Source: Actinomycetota bacterium
GTDB lineage: Bacteria > Actinomycetota > Actinomycetes > Mycobacteriales > Mycobacteriaceae
Assembly: GCA_018268465.1 (NCBI GenBank)
Contig: JAFDWN010000018.1
Location: forward strand, 58,086 to 122,085
DNA length: 64,000 nt
Reading direction: 5' to 3'
Part shown: piece after piece, positions 1 through 9,780 of the stretch
Numbering within the stretch: position 1 is the first letter of the stretch
Layout: each line of letters begins with the position of its first letter
The notes under the pieces: generated by a model
Database searches by the model: none
What the model saw: the letters and a program-made list of their open reading frames with translations, nothing else
What the model was told of the DNA's origin: nothing
Program-made: the position numbers and the translations under genes

Positions 1-1445
1 AGATCGCGCCTCCGACATTCGGTGATGATGCCGCATACATCGAGCGGATCAGCGCGATACTGCGAAGCGCCAATCCACGTAGCGTGCTGACCACACCCGA
101 ACTGATGTCCACAGTCGAAAGAGCGGTCCGTGGCGCAGGTCTGTCTCGGGAGCCGCTGGCGCTGACGGAGGATCTGATCAACGCAGCCGATCCCATCGGT
201 CGGACACATGGACGCGCCGAATGCGCACTGTTGCAGTTCACTTCGGGATCGACCGGCACCCCACGCGGGGTGATGGTCAGCTGGCCCAACCTTGCCGCGA
301 ACCTGCAATCGATCAGCAGATTGCTCGGCTGGCGATCGGGTGACGCCATGGTGTCGTGGCTGCCTCTCTACCACGACATGGGACTCATCACTCTCCTCAT
401 GGGAATCGCGAACCAGGGGTCGCTCTACCTGATGCGCCCCGACCAGTTCATCAGGGACCCGATGCGGTGGATCCGCGCGATGTCCGGACGGCAGCATTCG
501 ATATGTCCGTCGTTCGGGATCGACTACGCCGCTCGCCGGCTGAGCCCGGAAAATATTGAAGGAGTCGACCTTACCTCCTGGAAGTCACTGGCGACCGGAG
601 CCGAGTGCATCGACCTGACCGCCTTGCACGCATTCTCCCGACTGGTCGAACCGGCGGGGTTCAACCCCACGGCCATGATCGCCGCCTACGGCCTGGCCGA
701 GGCCACATTGCTGGTCACCGGAACCCCTTTTGACCAACCGATCAGCGCCCTTCGCATCGACGAGTCATCCCTGCGGCCCGGGCAGCAGGTTGCGGTCCTG
801 GATCGTGCACAGTTCACCGGACAGCAGCTACCAGGTACCGGGTGGATCGCTGGGTTGGGTCCGGCCGGCTCCGAGGTCAGCGTCATCGACCAGAACGGCG
901 CGCTACTGCCCGATGGAGTCCTCGGGGAGATCGCAGTGTGTTCGCCGTCCGTAGCCATGGGGTATCGCGGCGACACATCGGGGCCGGGCACCTCCACTCG
1001 ATTCTCCGATGCCGGTGTCCTGCACACCGGTGACGCAGGATTCTGTTACGCGGGAGAGGTATTCGTCCTCGGGCGGATGGGTTCGGCTCTCAAGGTACGG
1101 GGCAAATCCGTGTTCATGGAGGACCTCGAAACGCGACTCGCTGCGGCGACCGGGATTCCCAAATGCAAGTTCTGCGCGGTCGCGCACAGCGGGGTGGGGA
1201 GGCCGGGCGTCGCCCTCTTCGCCGAGACCTTGGCGGGCAGCTGGGTGGGTACCGCCCGCCGCCTGCTCCGAACCGATCTCGGTCCAGACCCGACGATCCA
1301 AATCGTGATCGGACCAAGGCGATTCATCCGGAGAACGTCCAGCGGCAAACCGTGCCGCCAGAAGATGTGGGCTCTGCTCATCGCCGGCGACCTGGTCGAG
1401 GGAACGGTGATCGACGACCAACCCCATCTGCGGAGTACCGGATGA
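1..1445 (+). CDS. Fatty-acyl-AMP ligase (FAAL/FadD type), 5' end outside window
   Basis: This adenylating enzyme activates a fatty acid as acyl-AMP, probably for transfer to the acyl carrier protein encoded next. The frame is open from base 3 to the edge, so the N-terminus is missing; an ATG at 84 lies inside the gene. About 480 residues are present and FAALs are normally about 570-600. The AMP-binding P-loop motif LQFTSGSTGTPRGV and the WLPLYHDMGL segment typical of FAAL/FACL enzymes are visible, as is the C-terminal region with GRMGSALKVRG and the late lysine region RRTSSGKPCR. It overlaps the ACP gene by 4 bases (ATGA). Pairing with an ACP rather than a standalone role favours FAAL over CoA ligase; substrate is unknown. 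Confidence 0.88.
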   Translation, partial: IAPPTFGDDAAYIERISAILRSANPRSVLTTPELMSTVERAVRGAGLSREPLALTEDLINAADPIGRTHGRAECALLQFTSGSTGTPRGVMVSWPNLAANLQSISRLLGWRSGDAMVSWLPLYHDMGLITLLMGIANQGSLYLMRPDQFIRDPMRWIRAMSGRQHSICPSFGIDYAARRLSPENIEGVDLTSWKSLATGAECIDLTALHAFSRLVEPAGFNPTAMIAAYGLAEATLLVTGTPFDQPISALRIDESSLRPGQQVAVLDRAQFTGQQLPGTGWIAGLGPAGSEVSVIDQNGALLPDGVLGEIAVCSPSVAMGYRGDTSGPGTSTRFSDAGVLHTGDAGFCYAGEVFVLGRMGSALKVRGKSVFMEDLETRLAAATGIPKCKFCAVAHSGVGRPGVALFAETLAGSWVGTARRLLRTDLGPDPTIQIVIGPRRFIRRTSSGKPCRQKMWALLIAGDLVEGTVIDDQPHLRSTG

Positions 1446-1723
1446 GCGCGCCGCAGAAATCCCGAGAGCCCGAGCGCCAGAAAGTGATCCGACTGATCAC
1501 CGCGCTGGCGGCACCAGGGTGGATACCCGAGGACCCCAAGGCCCTAGCGCCCGACGCCCGGCTCGTTGACGATCTCGGATTCGACTCAGTGCGGCTGATC
1601 GAACTGACGATGTTATTGGAACGCGCCTTTGGACTTCCGCCCCAGCGTCCCGAGAATCTCACGACGATCACCACCGTCGACGACGTGGTGACCTTTGCGC
1701 TGACCGCAGCGGATCCGCTGTGA
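1442..1723 (+). CDS. Acyl carrier protein
   Basis: A 93-residue phosphopantetheine-binding carrier protein. The motif DDLGFDSVRLIEL places the attachment serine at residue 49, in the expected start of helix 2. The start is the ATG that overlaps the stop of the acyl-AMP ligase (ATGA); the same frame is open further upstream but that part is a shadow of the ligase. It overlaps the next gene by 4 bases (GTGA). It very likely receives the acyl group from the upstream ligase and presents it to the following reductase. The N-terminal 15 residues are charged and poorly conserved. Confidence 0.9.
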   Translation: MSAPQKSREPERQKVIRLITALAAPGWIPEDPKALAPDARLVDDLGFDSVRLIELTMLLERAFGLPPQRPENLTTITTVDDVVTFALTAADPL

Positions 1724-4065
1724 ACCCCGACCGCGCCGTGCTGGTCACCGGGGCGACGGGGCTGATCGGAGCCGAGGTGGTGGCCCGGCTGTCGCCGCGG
1801 CATCCCGTCATCGCCGTGACACACCGGCAGCCGCTACTAAAGCGCACGGACGGCTCCACTCTGCCCTCGGACGAGTACGGCCAGTGCTGGTCCGGTGCGG
1901 GCATCGCTCGCCTGGCGGCCGACGTCCGCGAACCGGGGTTCGGTGTGGCCGCACAGGTGCTCGACGAGCTCGGGGACGCGGTGGGGTGCATCGTGCACGC
2001 CGCCGCCACGATCGCTTTCAAGGCACCTGAAGCGGAATACCGACGACTGAACATCGCCGGAACAGAACACGCTGCCGACCTGGCACAGCGATGGAACGTG
2101 CCGCTGGTCCATGTCAGCACCGCGTACGTCTGCGGTCGTCGTGACGGAACGATCTCCGAGCACGAGCTTGATGCCGGACAGGAATTCAGCAACGGATACG
2201 AGCGGAGCAAGTGCCTTGCCGAGCGACTGGTGAATCAGGCACCCGTGCGTTCGGTCATTCTGCGTCCGGCGATCGTCGCCGGGGACGCGGCCACCGGCGC
2301 CATCCGCGACTTCAGGAATCTCTATACCCTCCTCAAGTTGACCGTCGAGGGCAGGCTGCGGCACCTCCCCGGCTGCTACGACGCCACCCTTTCTCTGGTT
2401 CCCGTGGACTACGTCGCCGACGCCGTTGTCGCGGCAACCGAACGGGTCCTCACCGGTGATACATCAATTCTTGGCCGCACGTTCCATCTTCCGGGCGCCC
2501 ACACGTTGTCGCTACGTGAGGTGACCGACGTGATCGCCGAGTATCCGTCCTTCGAGGTCGGGACCTTCGTACCGCCGACAGAGTTCTCCCTCGAGGACCT
2601 CGACCCGATCCAACGCGACTACTACGAGCGCTTAGGCGCCCAATACACGTGCTATCTCGATCGGATACGCACATTCGACGACACCAACACCAGGACAGTG
2701 CTCGGCCTCGTCCCGCCGGCGACCGGTGTGGACTACCTGCGCCGTCTACTGGATTTCTGCTTGGCGGTCGGCTATCTGGGGCGGCCGGTGCCGTCGATAT
2801 CGGAGATTCTGGCCAACGTGTCGCCCCCGGTCGCCAGGGCCGCAAAGGGACGCCCCATCAACACAATGAGTTCGCTCTCGAGGCCGTTCAGCGAATCCGA
2901 TCTCACGGCGGAGTTCTTCACCCAGCTCCTGCGCGAGCGGACCGGAGATGCACAGGTCGAGGTGACGGCGGCGATCCCAACGGGCAGCGCGGTCAGGGGC
3001 ACGTTGTCGGCGATCGTGCAGACCGCGAATCCAGCCAGGTTCATCGGGGTCGCGCCGTTGCGGCTCAAGTTCGCCGACCGGCCCGCGGTCGACGTGATGG
3101 TGAAGTCGAAGCCGCTCGACACCGAGATGACCACCACACTTGCGGCGGTCATGTCGATGGCAGGCGGCGACCTCACGGACGCCTGGCAGAGCTGTGCGGA
3201 TGCAAGCCATTTCCTCGGACTGCACCGACGCGAAATCGGCTTCTACCGCGACGCTCCCGATGCCGTAAAAGCCATCACACCACAATGTTTCGGTACCTAC
3301 GAGGACGCAGAACAGGGCGTGTTCCTGGTCGTGCTCGAGCGTCTCGACGGCAAGGTGGAGTTTCTGGATTCCGTCGACACGCCGGAAGTCTGGACAACCG
3401 AACGGCTCGAAGCGGCGATCATCGGCATCACCGGCGTACACGCGCACTGGCTGGGGCGCGAGGCCGAACTGGTCAGCGCCGATTCGTGGGTAGGCCGCGA
3501 CGACGAGACGCCCGGGATGCTCCCCCTGTGGCGCGCCATGTACGACCAGTACCGGATCGACTTCCCGCAGTGGGTCGACGACGCGACCTACGACCGGGCT
3601 TCGGCGGTGATCGATGCAACCCCGACGTGGTGGGCGGAACTGGTGGCCATGCCGAGAACGTTGGTGCACAACGACTTCAACCCGCGCAATATCGCGCTGC
3701 GGAAGGACGGTAGCCTGGTCGCCTACGACTGGGAACTCGCGACGGTGCAGGTGCCGCAGCGTGACCTCGTCGACCTGCTCGCCCACGTGCTCGGCCCCGA
3801 CACAAGCCCAGAAGAGGTCGATCATTTCGTCGAATTCCAGCGCCGCGCACTCGAATCTGCCTCCGGCACCACGTTGGATCCCGATGTATGGCGACGCGGA
3901 TACCAGCTCAGCCTCGCCGACCTCAGTGTCAACCGCCTGCCGACCATTGCGCTCGGCCAGCGCTGGCTGCCACTGCCCTGGTTCGACCACCTCGTGCAGA
4001 CCGCCAAGCGGCTCGCGAACATCGAACGCGACCGCAGTCGCCCCAAGGTCGGCCGATGCGCCTGA
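1720..4065 (+). CDS. Thioester reductase-like SDR fused to APH-family kinase
   Basis: A 781-residue two-domain protein. Residues 1-370 form an extended SDR of the thioester-reductase/male-sterility type: glycine motif TGATGLIGAEV near residue 10 and a YxxxK pair in GYERSKCLAERL. Such domains reduce carrier-bound acyl thioesters to aldehydes or alcohols with NAD(P)H. Residues about 390-781 look like an aminoglycoside phosphotransferase-type kinase, with the Brenner motif LVHNDFNPRNIAL and the metal-binding Asp in AYDWELATV. The start is a GTG overlapping the ACP stop. The fusion suggests that the reduced product or a linked head group is phosphorylated. Substrate is unknown; the reductase could also be a plain oxidoreductase. 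Confidence 0.8.
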   Translation: MNPDRAVLVTGATGLIGAEVVARLSPRHPVIAVTHRQPLLKRTDGSTLPSDEYGQCWSGAGIARLAADVREPGFGVAAQVLDELGDAVGCIVHAAATIAFKAPEAEYRRLNIAGTEHAADLAQRWNVPLVHVSTAYVCGRRDGTISEHELDAGQEFSNGYERSKCLAERLVNQAPVRSVILRPAIVAGDAATGAIRDFRNLYTLLKLTVEGRLRHLPGCYDATLSLVPVDYVADAVVAATERVLTGDTSILGRTFHLPGAHTLSLREVTDVIAEYPSFEVGTFVPPTEFSLEDLDPIQRDYYERLGAQYTCYLDRIRTFDDTNTRTVLGLVPPATGVDYLRRLLDFCLAVGYLGRPVPSISEILANVSPPVARAAKGRPINTMSSLSRPFSESDLTAEFFTQLLRERTGDAQVEVTAAIPTGSAVRGTLSAIVQTANPARFIGVAPLRLKFADRPAVDVMVKSKPLDTEMTTTLAAVMSMAGGDLTDAWQSCADASHFLGLHRREIGFYRDAPDAVKAITPQCFGTYEDAEQGVFLVVLERLDGKVEFLDSVDTPEVWTTERLEAAIIGITGVHAHWLGREAELVSADSWVGRDDETPGMLPLWRAMYDQYRIDFPQWVDDATYDRASAVIDATPTWWAELVAMPRTLVHNDFNPRNIALRKDGSLVAYDWELATVQVPQRDLVDLLAHVLGPDTSPEEVDHFVEFQRRALESASGTTLDPDVWRRGYQLSLADLSVNRLPTIALGQRWLPLPWFDHLVQTAKRLANIERDRSRPKVGRCA

Positions 4066-6233
4066 AATCGATCGCAGTTCTGGCCATGTCGCGCCGCCGG
4101 CTGGTGCTCGTTGCCGCGCTGCTCTTTGTCATCGTCAGCGGAGCCGTCGGCGCCGATGCGATCGAGAAGCTGTCCAGTGGCGGATTCAACGACCCCGGAT
4201 CGGAATCCGTGCATGCCGACCACCAACTGCGTGACACCTTCGGTATCGCGGTGCCGACGTTGGTGCTGCTGGTGTCCGCGGACGCACCGATCGATTCACC
4301 CGAGGTCGCTGCAGCAGGACGTGAACTGGTGGACGAGCTTGCGCACACGCAGGGCGTCGAGCAAGTCGAATCATTCTGGACGTCGGATCAACTCGGCGCG
4401 GCACTGCAGAGCAAGGACGGTCGCAAGGCACTCATCCGCGCCCAGCTCGCCGGCGACGACAACGAACTCGCCGACCGAGGTCGGGCGCTGGCCGCACAGT
4501 TCGGTGGCACTCACGGCCCGCTCCACGTAGAAGCGACCGGCTACGCGGTGTTGCTCGCCGAAACGGAGGACATCGCAAAACAGGACCTGGTCAAGTCGGA
4601 AGTCATCGCAATACCGCTGACATTCATCGCGTTGTTCCTGATCTTCCGCGGATTGGTCGCCGCCCTGATACCGGTCGGGATCGGTGTCTTGTCCATCGTC
4701 GGAACGACATTCGTGATGCGCGTACTCGGGGAGATCACCGACGTGTCGATCTTCGCGATCAACCTGGCTTCGGCACTCGGGCTGGCCCTCGCCATCGACT
4801 ACAGCCTGCTGATCGTCGCACGCTACCGCGAGGAACTCCAGGAGTGCGACAGGTCAGAGGCCATCATCGCCGCGTTGAGCACGGCTGGACGTACCGTCGT
4901 CTTCTCGGCCGCGACAGTCGCTTTGGCGCTGTCCGCCCTCGCAGTGTTCCCGATGTACTTCCTGCGATCGTTCGCCTACGCGGGGATCTGCGTCGTCGCG
5001 ATCGCTGTCGTCGGCGCCGTCGTGGTCCTGCCCGCCATCCTCGCCGCCGTCGGACCGCGTATCGACGCGCTCTCGTTCGCCCGGCAACGCAAGCGGCTGC
5101 CACCGGGCACCGGGCGCTGGCATACGATCGCGACGCTGGTGATGCGCCGGCCCGTCCCGATCGCGATCGTGTCGGTGGGCGTGCTCACGGTGCTGGCGGT
5201 GCCGTTCGCGGGCGCCAAGCTGATGTTTCCCGACGACCGCAACCTGCCTCCGTCGTCGGCCGCCGCCATGGCGAGCCACGAGATCCGTACGGATTTTGTT
5301 CTCCCCGAGAACGGCACTCTGGTCATCTTCGCCGACGGATTTGACGGTGCCGCAGATGATTACGAAATCGGACTGTCGTTGGTCCCCGGCGTCACCGCGG
5401 TCCACGGCCCGGACGGGACGTTCCAGGACGGTCGGCGCACGGCGGAGCGCTCGCCGCTCGAGCACACCTACTACGTCAAGAACGAGCAGGCGCGGTTCGC
5501 CGTCCAGACCGATGTCGAGCCGTTGTCCCCGCAGGGTGAGCAACTGCTTCGTGACGTGAGGGCGGTGCCATCGCCGTTCACGACGGCAGTCACCGGCCTC
5601 GGTGCGCAAACCTACGACGGCAAGGAAGCCATCGTGCACCGGCTGCCGGTGGCGTTGGCGATCATCGCGATCACGACGTTTGTGATGCTGATGTGGCTCA
5701 CCCGCAGCGTGTTCCTGCCGGTCAAGGCGATCGCGTTGACTATTCTGAGCCTCACCGCCACCTTCGGCGCGCTCGTGTTCATCTTCCAGGACGGCCATTT
5801 GCGGTGGCTTGTCGGTGATTTCGCGGTCACCAACACGCTGAACACACTCGGGCCACCGCTACTGTTCTGTGTCGCCTTCGGCCTGTCGATGGATTACGAG
5901 GTCTTCATGCTCTCGCGCATCAAGGAGGAGTACGACCGGCTCGGCGATGACAGCGCAGCCGCCAACACCGCCGCGGTCGCGCGCGGGCTCGAGTCGACCG
6001 GTCCGATCGTCACGGCAGCGGCCGTCGTCATGGCCATCGTGTTCGTCTCACTCGCCACCTCCGGACTCACCACCGTGAAGTCGCTCGGCGTCGGGCTCGC
6101 GATCGCGGTACTCATGGACGCGACGATCGTGCGCGCCCTGCTGGTACCTGCGTTCATGCGCCTGGCAGGCAGGTTGAACTGGTGGGCTCCTCGCCGGCTT
6201 CAACAGCGAGAGAAAGTCGCAGTCACCGCATGA
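4056..6233 (+). CDS. MmpL/RND-family lipid transporter
   Basis: A 725-residue inner-membrane RND transporter of the MMPL family. One membrane segment near the N-terminus is followed by an extracytoplasmic domain (GADAIEKLSSGGF start), a first membrane bundle with SALGLALAIDYSLLIVARYREE, a second periplasmic domain and a second bundle with FGLSMDYEVFMLSRIKEEYD. The Asp-Tyr pairs in both bundles are the proton-relay positions of this family. I start it at the ATG at 4056, which overlaps the previous gene by 10 bases; a longer frame upstream is a shadow. It probably exports the product of this operon to the cell envelope. Confidence 0.9.
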   Translation: MRLKSIAVLAMSRRRLVLVAALLFVIVSGAVGADAIEKLSSGGFNDPGSESVHADHQLRDTFGIAVPTLVLLVSADAPIDSPEVAAAGRELVDELAHTQGVEQVESFWTSDQLGAALQSKDGRKALIRAQLAGDDNELADRGRALAAQFGGTHGPLHVEATGYAVLLAETEDIAKQDLVKSEVIAIPLTFIALFLIFRGLVAALIPVGIGVLSIVGTTFVMRVLGEITDVSIFAINLASALGLALAIDYSLLIVARYREELQECDRSEAIIAALSTAGRTVVFSAATVALALSALAVFPMYFLRSFAYAGICVVAIAVVGAVVVLPAILAAVGPRIDALSFARQRKRLPPGTGRWHTIATLVMRRPVPIAIVSVGVLTVLAVPFAGAKLMFPDDRNLPPSSAAAMASHEIRTDFVLPENGTLVIFADGFDGAADDYEIGLSLVPGVTAVHGPDGTFQDGRRTAERSPLEHTYYVKNEQARFAVQTDVEPLSPQGEQLLRDVRAVPSPFTTAVTGLGAQTYDGKEAIVHRLPVALAIIAITTFVMLMWLTRSVFLPVKAIALTILSLTATFGALVFIFQDGHLRWLVGDFAVTNTLNTLGPPLLFCVAFGLSMDYEVFMLSRIKEEYDRLGDDSAAANTAAVARGLESTGPIVTAAAVVMAIVFVSLATSGLTTVKSLGVGLAIAVLMDATIVRALLVPAFMRLAGRLNWWAPRRLQQREKVAVTA

Positions 6234-7174
6234 CCAAACACACGAGTACGAAAACACCGCCGGCACAACGGCTGCTGGCCTGGGGAAACGAACGGTTCGG
6301 TCCCGCTCCCATCCTGCTGTACTTCCTGCTCTACCTGGCCGGAATCCTGTACGCCCGCGCCATCACCGGTGACCCGAACCCCTCGGTCTCGCCACTCGAT
6401 GTTGTCGCCTTCAGCGCCGTCTTCGGCTACTTCCTGCTCGTTCGGGTGCTCGACGAGCACAAGGACTACGACAAGGACTGCATCAATTTCCCCGACCGCG
6501 TCCTGCAGCGCGGCGTGGTCACGCTCGACCAGCTGAAAGTGATCGGCGTCCTCACCCTGGTGCCGCAGATAGTGGTGTCGGTGCTGGTGGACGGCGGTGT
6601 CGGACCGGTCACGCTCGCCTGGCTGGTCCTGTTCGGTTGGACGATGCTGATGCTGAAGGAATTCTTCGCGCGTGAGTGGCTCGAGCCGAGGCTGGTGCCG
6701 TACGCGATCACCCACCTCGTCGCCGGTCCCCTGGCGTTGATCTGGATCGCACTCATCGGCGCGGATGGCAAGCACCTGCCGGCAAGCGTCGGGTGGCTGG
6801 CGCTGCTGGGGTTCCTCGGCGGGGCGACACTCGAGGTCGGACGCAAGCTGCACGCTCCCGAAGACGAGCGGGACACCGTCGCGTCCTACACGAGGTCGTT
6901 CGGCGGCCCCGCCGGGGCGGCTGCCGTGCTGACGGCCCTGATCGTCGCCACCACGGCGAACTGCGCAGTGCTGCTGGCGGTGGTGCGCGCGGACACGGTC
7001 GTGACGACGACCGTCTTCGTTATCGTCACGGTCGCCGCTGTCGCCGTGACGGTGCAGTTCGGACTGCGCCCCAGCGTGAGATCGACCAAGAACGCTGAAT
7101 TGGCGAGTGCACTCGCAGTTGTCGTGCCACTGCTTGTCGTGATCACCGGCGTGTTGACCGGGGTGGGCCCGTGA
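6230..7174 (+). CDS. UbiA-family membrane prenyltransferase
   Basis: A 314-residue polytopic membrane protein with the layout of the UbiA superfamily, which transfers prenyl or similar groups to lipids, quinones or sugars. The first Asp-rich motif is recognisable as LDEHKDYDKDCINFPDR, followed by LQRGVVTL; the second acidic loop reads KLHAPEDERDTVASYTRSFG. Eight or nine hydrophobic segments are visible. The ATG overlaps the MmpL stop (ATGA), which excludes the longer in-frame extension. Its place between an exporter and a dikinase suggests it builds part of the same lipid; the donor and acceptor cannot be read from sequence. Confidence 0.78.
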   Translation: MTKHTSTKTPPAQRLLAWGNERFGPAPILLYFLLYLAGILYARAITGDPNPSVSPLDVVAFSAVFGYFLLVRVLDEHKDYDKDCINFPDRVLQRGVVTLDQLKVIGVLTLVPQIVVSVLVDGGVGPVTLAWLVLFGWTMLMLKEFFAREWLEPRLVPYAITHLVAGPLALIWIALIGADGKHLPASVGWLALLGFLGGATLEVGRKLHAPEDERDTVASYTRSFGGPAGAAAVLTALIVATTANCAVLLAVVRADTVVTTTVFVIVTVAAVAVTVQFGLRPSVRSTKNAELASALAVVVPLLVVITGVLTGVGP

Positions 7175-9780
7175 CCGTTCTCAACATGACCGAAGCAGCC
7201 GACGTCGATCGCATCGGCGGCAAGGCGGCCGGACTGATCCGACTAGCTGCCGCCGGTGTTCGTGTGCCGTGGTGGATCGTCGTGCCCACCGAGGCCTTCG
7301 CGCGCCACATCGCCGGGATGGACCCCGACCGTCCGGCCACGCACGTTCGTACGCAGATCCTCTCCACTCCGGTCGACGACGAGCTCGCCGCGACGATCAC
7401 CGACCGGCTCGCCGGCCGCGGCCCGTTTGCGGTGCGCAGTTCGGTGGTCGGCGAGGACAGCGACTCCCATTCTTTCGCAGGTGCTTTCGACACGTACCTG
7501 TTTCTCGGCGTCGACGACGTGGTCGACGCCGTGCGCCGATGCTGGGCGTCGGCGTTCAACGACCGGGCCGTGGCCTACCGCCGCAACACCGCCGCCGGCG
7601 CCGCGCCGCCGGCAGTGGCCGTAATCGTCCAGGAGATGGCCGAGGGCGACGTCTCCGGCGTCCTGTTCACGCGGAATCCATTGTCCGGCCGGGATGACGA
7701 GATTCTGGTCAGCGCCGGCTGGGGTCTCGGCGAAGGCATTGTCTCCGGGCAAGTCGACACCGACCAGTACATCTGGTCGCACGCCGGCCGCGAACTGTCC
7801 GCGACGATCGCCAACAAGGCGACGAGGGTGATGCGGTGTCCCGACGCGCGCCGCATACAGGTGGCGCCGGTGCCGCCGGACCAGCGTTCCGTTCGGTGCT
7901 TGAGCCACGACCAGTTGCGCGCATTGACCTCTGCAGCGATGCGGGTGGCCCGCTGTCTGGACGCGCCGCAAGATATCGAATGGACCGTACGGGGCACCGA
8001 CGTCGTGCTGCTGCAGACGCGTCCGGTCACGGCCTCGGCCACAACCGATCCTGTCGGCGAATGGCGAATCGTCTGGGACAACAGCAATATCCAGGAGAGT
8101 TTCAACGGCGTCACCAGCCCCCTGTCGTTCTCCTACGCGGTGGCCGTGTATGAGACCGTTCATCGGCACACGCTGCGGATGCTCGGCGTTCCCGAAGCGA
8201 CACTCGAGGAGTACCGGCCGGTGCTGCGTAACATGATCGGGCTCGTCTCGGGCCGGGTCTACTACAACATCAACAACTGGTATCGCGTCCTCACGCTGTT
8301 GCCCTCGTTCGACCGCAACAAGGATGATCTCGAACACATCATGGGCGTCGAGCATCCGGTCGACTTCGTGACCGACATCTCGTGGTCCCGTGGTGAGAAG
8401 CTGCGCCGCCTGCCGCGCATGGTGCGAGTCGGTGTACGGCTCGGCTGGAAGATCCATCGTCGTCCTGCGCTGGTAGAGAAGTTCCAGACCGAGATCCCGC
8501 AACTTATTTCGCAACTGCACGCCGAACTCGCCGCGGCGCAGAGCCTGCAGGATGTGCTCGCGCTCGCCGAGCGCGGCCTGCGCGTGTTCGACCTCTGGAC
8601 GGTTCCGACGCTCAACGACTTCTACATGGGCACTCAGTCCGGCCGTGCGCGGCGCATCGTCGCCAAGGTCGCCGGTGACGACGACGCCGAACACATCGTG
8701 GCCGGCCTGCTGGGCGCCGATGAAGCCGTCGAGTCCTTGGAGCCGACAAGGCATCTCATGGTGCTCGCCAAGCACATCCAGAACGATCCCGACCTCACTG
8801 AAGCGCTGAACGGCGGCGCCCCGGCGGCGGCAGTGGTAGCCCTGCGCGAACGCTCGGTGTACGTTGCCGCGTCCCTCGACGACTACCTGACCCGCTACGG
8901 CGACCGGCTTGCCGGTGAGCAGAAGCTGGAAACCGTGGCGCTGCGCGATGATCCCTCTTTTCTGGCGATCGCGTTGCGCAACTTCGTAGCCGACGAGCAC
9001 CTGTCGCCGATCGATCTGCAGGATCGCCACCGCGATCGGCGCGCCGAGTTCGAGAGCGGCGTCATGGACAGGTTGACCGGGCGTGATCGCCGCAAACTGG
9101 GGGTCGTGCTGCGCCGGGTCCGGTCGGCGGTCGAGGCTCGTGAGAACATGCGGTTCACCCGGACGCGGTTGATCGGTGCGATGCGGGCGATCCACACCGA
9201 CGCCGGCAGACGGATGGCTGCCGGGGGCGTGCTGGACGACCCACGACAGATCTTCTACCTCACCATCGACGAACTGCACGCGTATGCCGAGGGCCGATCC
9301 GTCACCGTCGATCTCGCGACGCTGGCCCGGCAGCGGTGCAAGGAGTTCGCCGCTTACGCTGCCGAGGAGCCGCCGAACCAGTTCGAGACCTACGGTCCGC
9401 CCGGCACCGGGCGTCGGGTGAGCCCCGAATGTGCGCCTGCGACAGCTGACACGGCCGTGCTGCGCGGGATCGGTTGCAGCCCGGGTATCGCCGAAGGCGA
9501 GCTGTGCGTGATCCGGGATCCGAACGAGGACGTCGACGTGAAGGGCAAGGTCATCACGGCGATCCGCACCGATCCTGGATGGGGTCCGTTGTTCCCTAGC
9601 GCCGCAGCCATTCTCGTCGAGCGCGGGAGCGCGGTATCGCATTCGGCGATCCTGGCGCGCGAGCTGGGAGTACCTGCGGTGGTGGGGGTTCCAGGACTGA
9701 TCGACGCAGTGCGCAACGGTGAATGGGTTCGCCTCGACGGTCGCACCGGTACTGTCGAGCGCCTCGAGGTCCGCCAATGA
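7171..9780 (+). CDS. PEP-synthase / rifampin-phosphotransferase-like dikinase
   Basis: An 869-residue protein with an ATP-grasp nucleotide-binding domain at the N-terminus (GGKAAGLIRLAAAGV, then AVRSSVVGEDSDSHSFAG and VLFTRNPLSGRDD), a long central domain, and a C-terminal swivelling phosphohistidine domain with the catalytic His in GSAVSHSAILARELGVPAVV. Length and order match rifampin phosphotransferases and short PEP-synthase-like proteins rather than classical PpsA, because the C-terminal PEP/pyruvate TIM barrel is not evident. It starts at a GTG overlapping the UbiA stop. The role is probably phosphorylation of an operon intermediate through a phospho-His relay. The central domain should hold the acceptor site. 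Confidence 0.8.
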   Translation: MTVLNMTEAADVDRIGGKAAGLIRLAAAGVRVPWWIVVPTEAFARHIAGMDPDRPATHVRTQILSTPVDDELAATITDRLAGRGPFAVRSSVVGEDSDSHSFAGAFDTYLFLGVDDVVDAVRRCWASAFNDRAVAYRRNTAAGAAPPAVAVIVQEMAEGDVSGVLFTRNPLSGRDDEILVSAGWGLGEGIVSGQVDTDQYIWSHAGRELSATIANKATRVMRCPDARRIQVAPVPPDQRSVRCLSHDQLRALTSAAMRVARCLDAPQDIEWTVRGTDVVLLQTRPVTASATTDPVGEWRIVWDNSNIQESFNGVTSPLSFSYAVAVYETVHRHTLRMLGVPEATLEEYRPVLRNMIGLVSGRVYYNINNWYRVLTLLPSFDRNKDDLEHIMGVEHPVDFVTDISWSRGEKLRRLPRMVRVGVRLGWKIHRRPALVEKFQTEIPQLISQLHAELAAAQSLQDVLALAERGLRVFDLWTVPTLNDFYMGTQSGRARRIVAKVAGDDDAEHIVAGLLGADEAVESLEPTRHLMVLAKHIQNDPDLTEALNGGAPAAAVVALRERSVYVAASLDDYLTRYGDRLAGEQKLETVALRDDPSFLAIALRNFVADEHLSPIDLQDRHRDRRAEFESGVMDRLTGRDRRKLGVVLRRVRSAVEARENMRFTRTRLIGAMRAIHTDAGRRMAAGGVLDDPRQIFYLTIDELHAYAEGRSVTVDLATLARQRCKEFAAYAAEEPPNQFETYGPPGTGRRVSPECAPATADTAVLRGIGCSPGIAEGELCVIRDPNEDVDVKGKVITAIRTDPGWGPLFPSAAAILVERGSAVSHSAILARELGVPAVVGVPGLIDAVRNGEWVRLDGRTGTVERLEVRQ

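Noticed and set aside
2746-3990. 414-codon minus-strand frame opposite the reductase-kinase gene
   Set aside because: No domain is recognisable and it overlaps conserved kinase motifs on the other strand.
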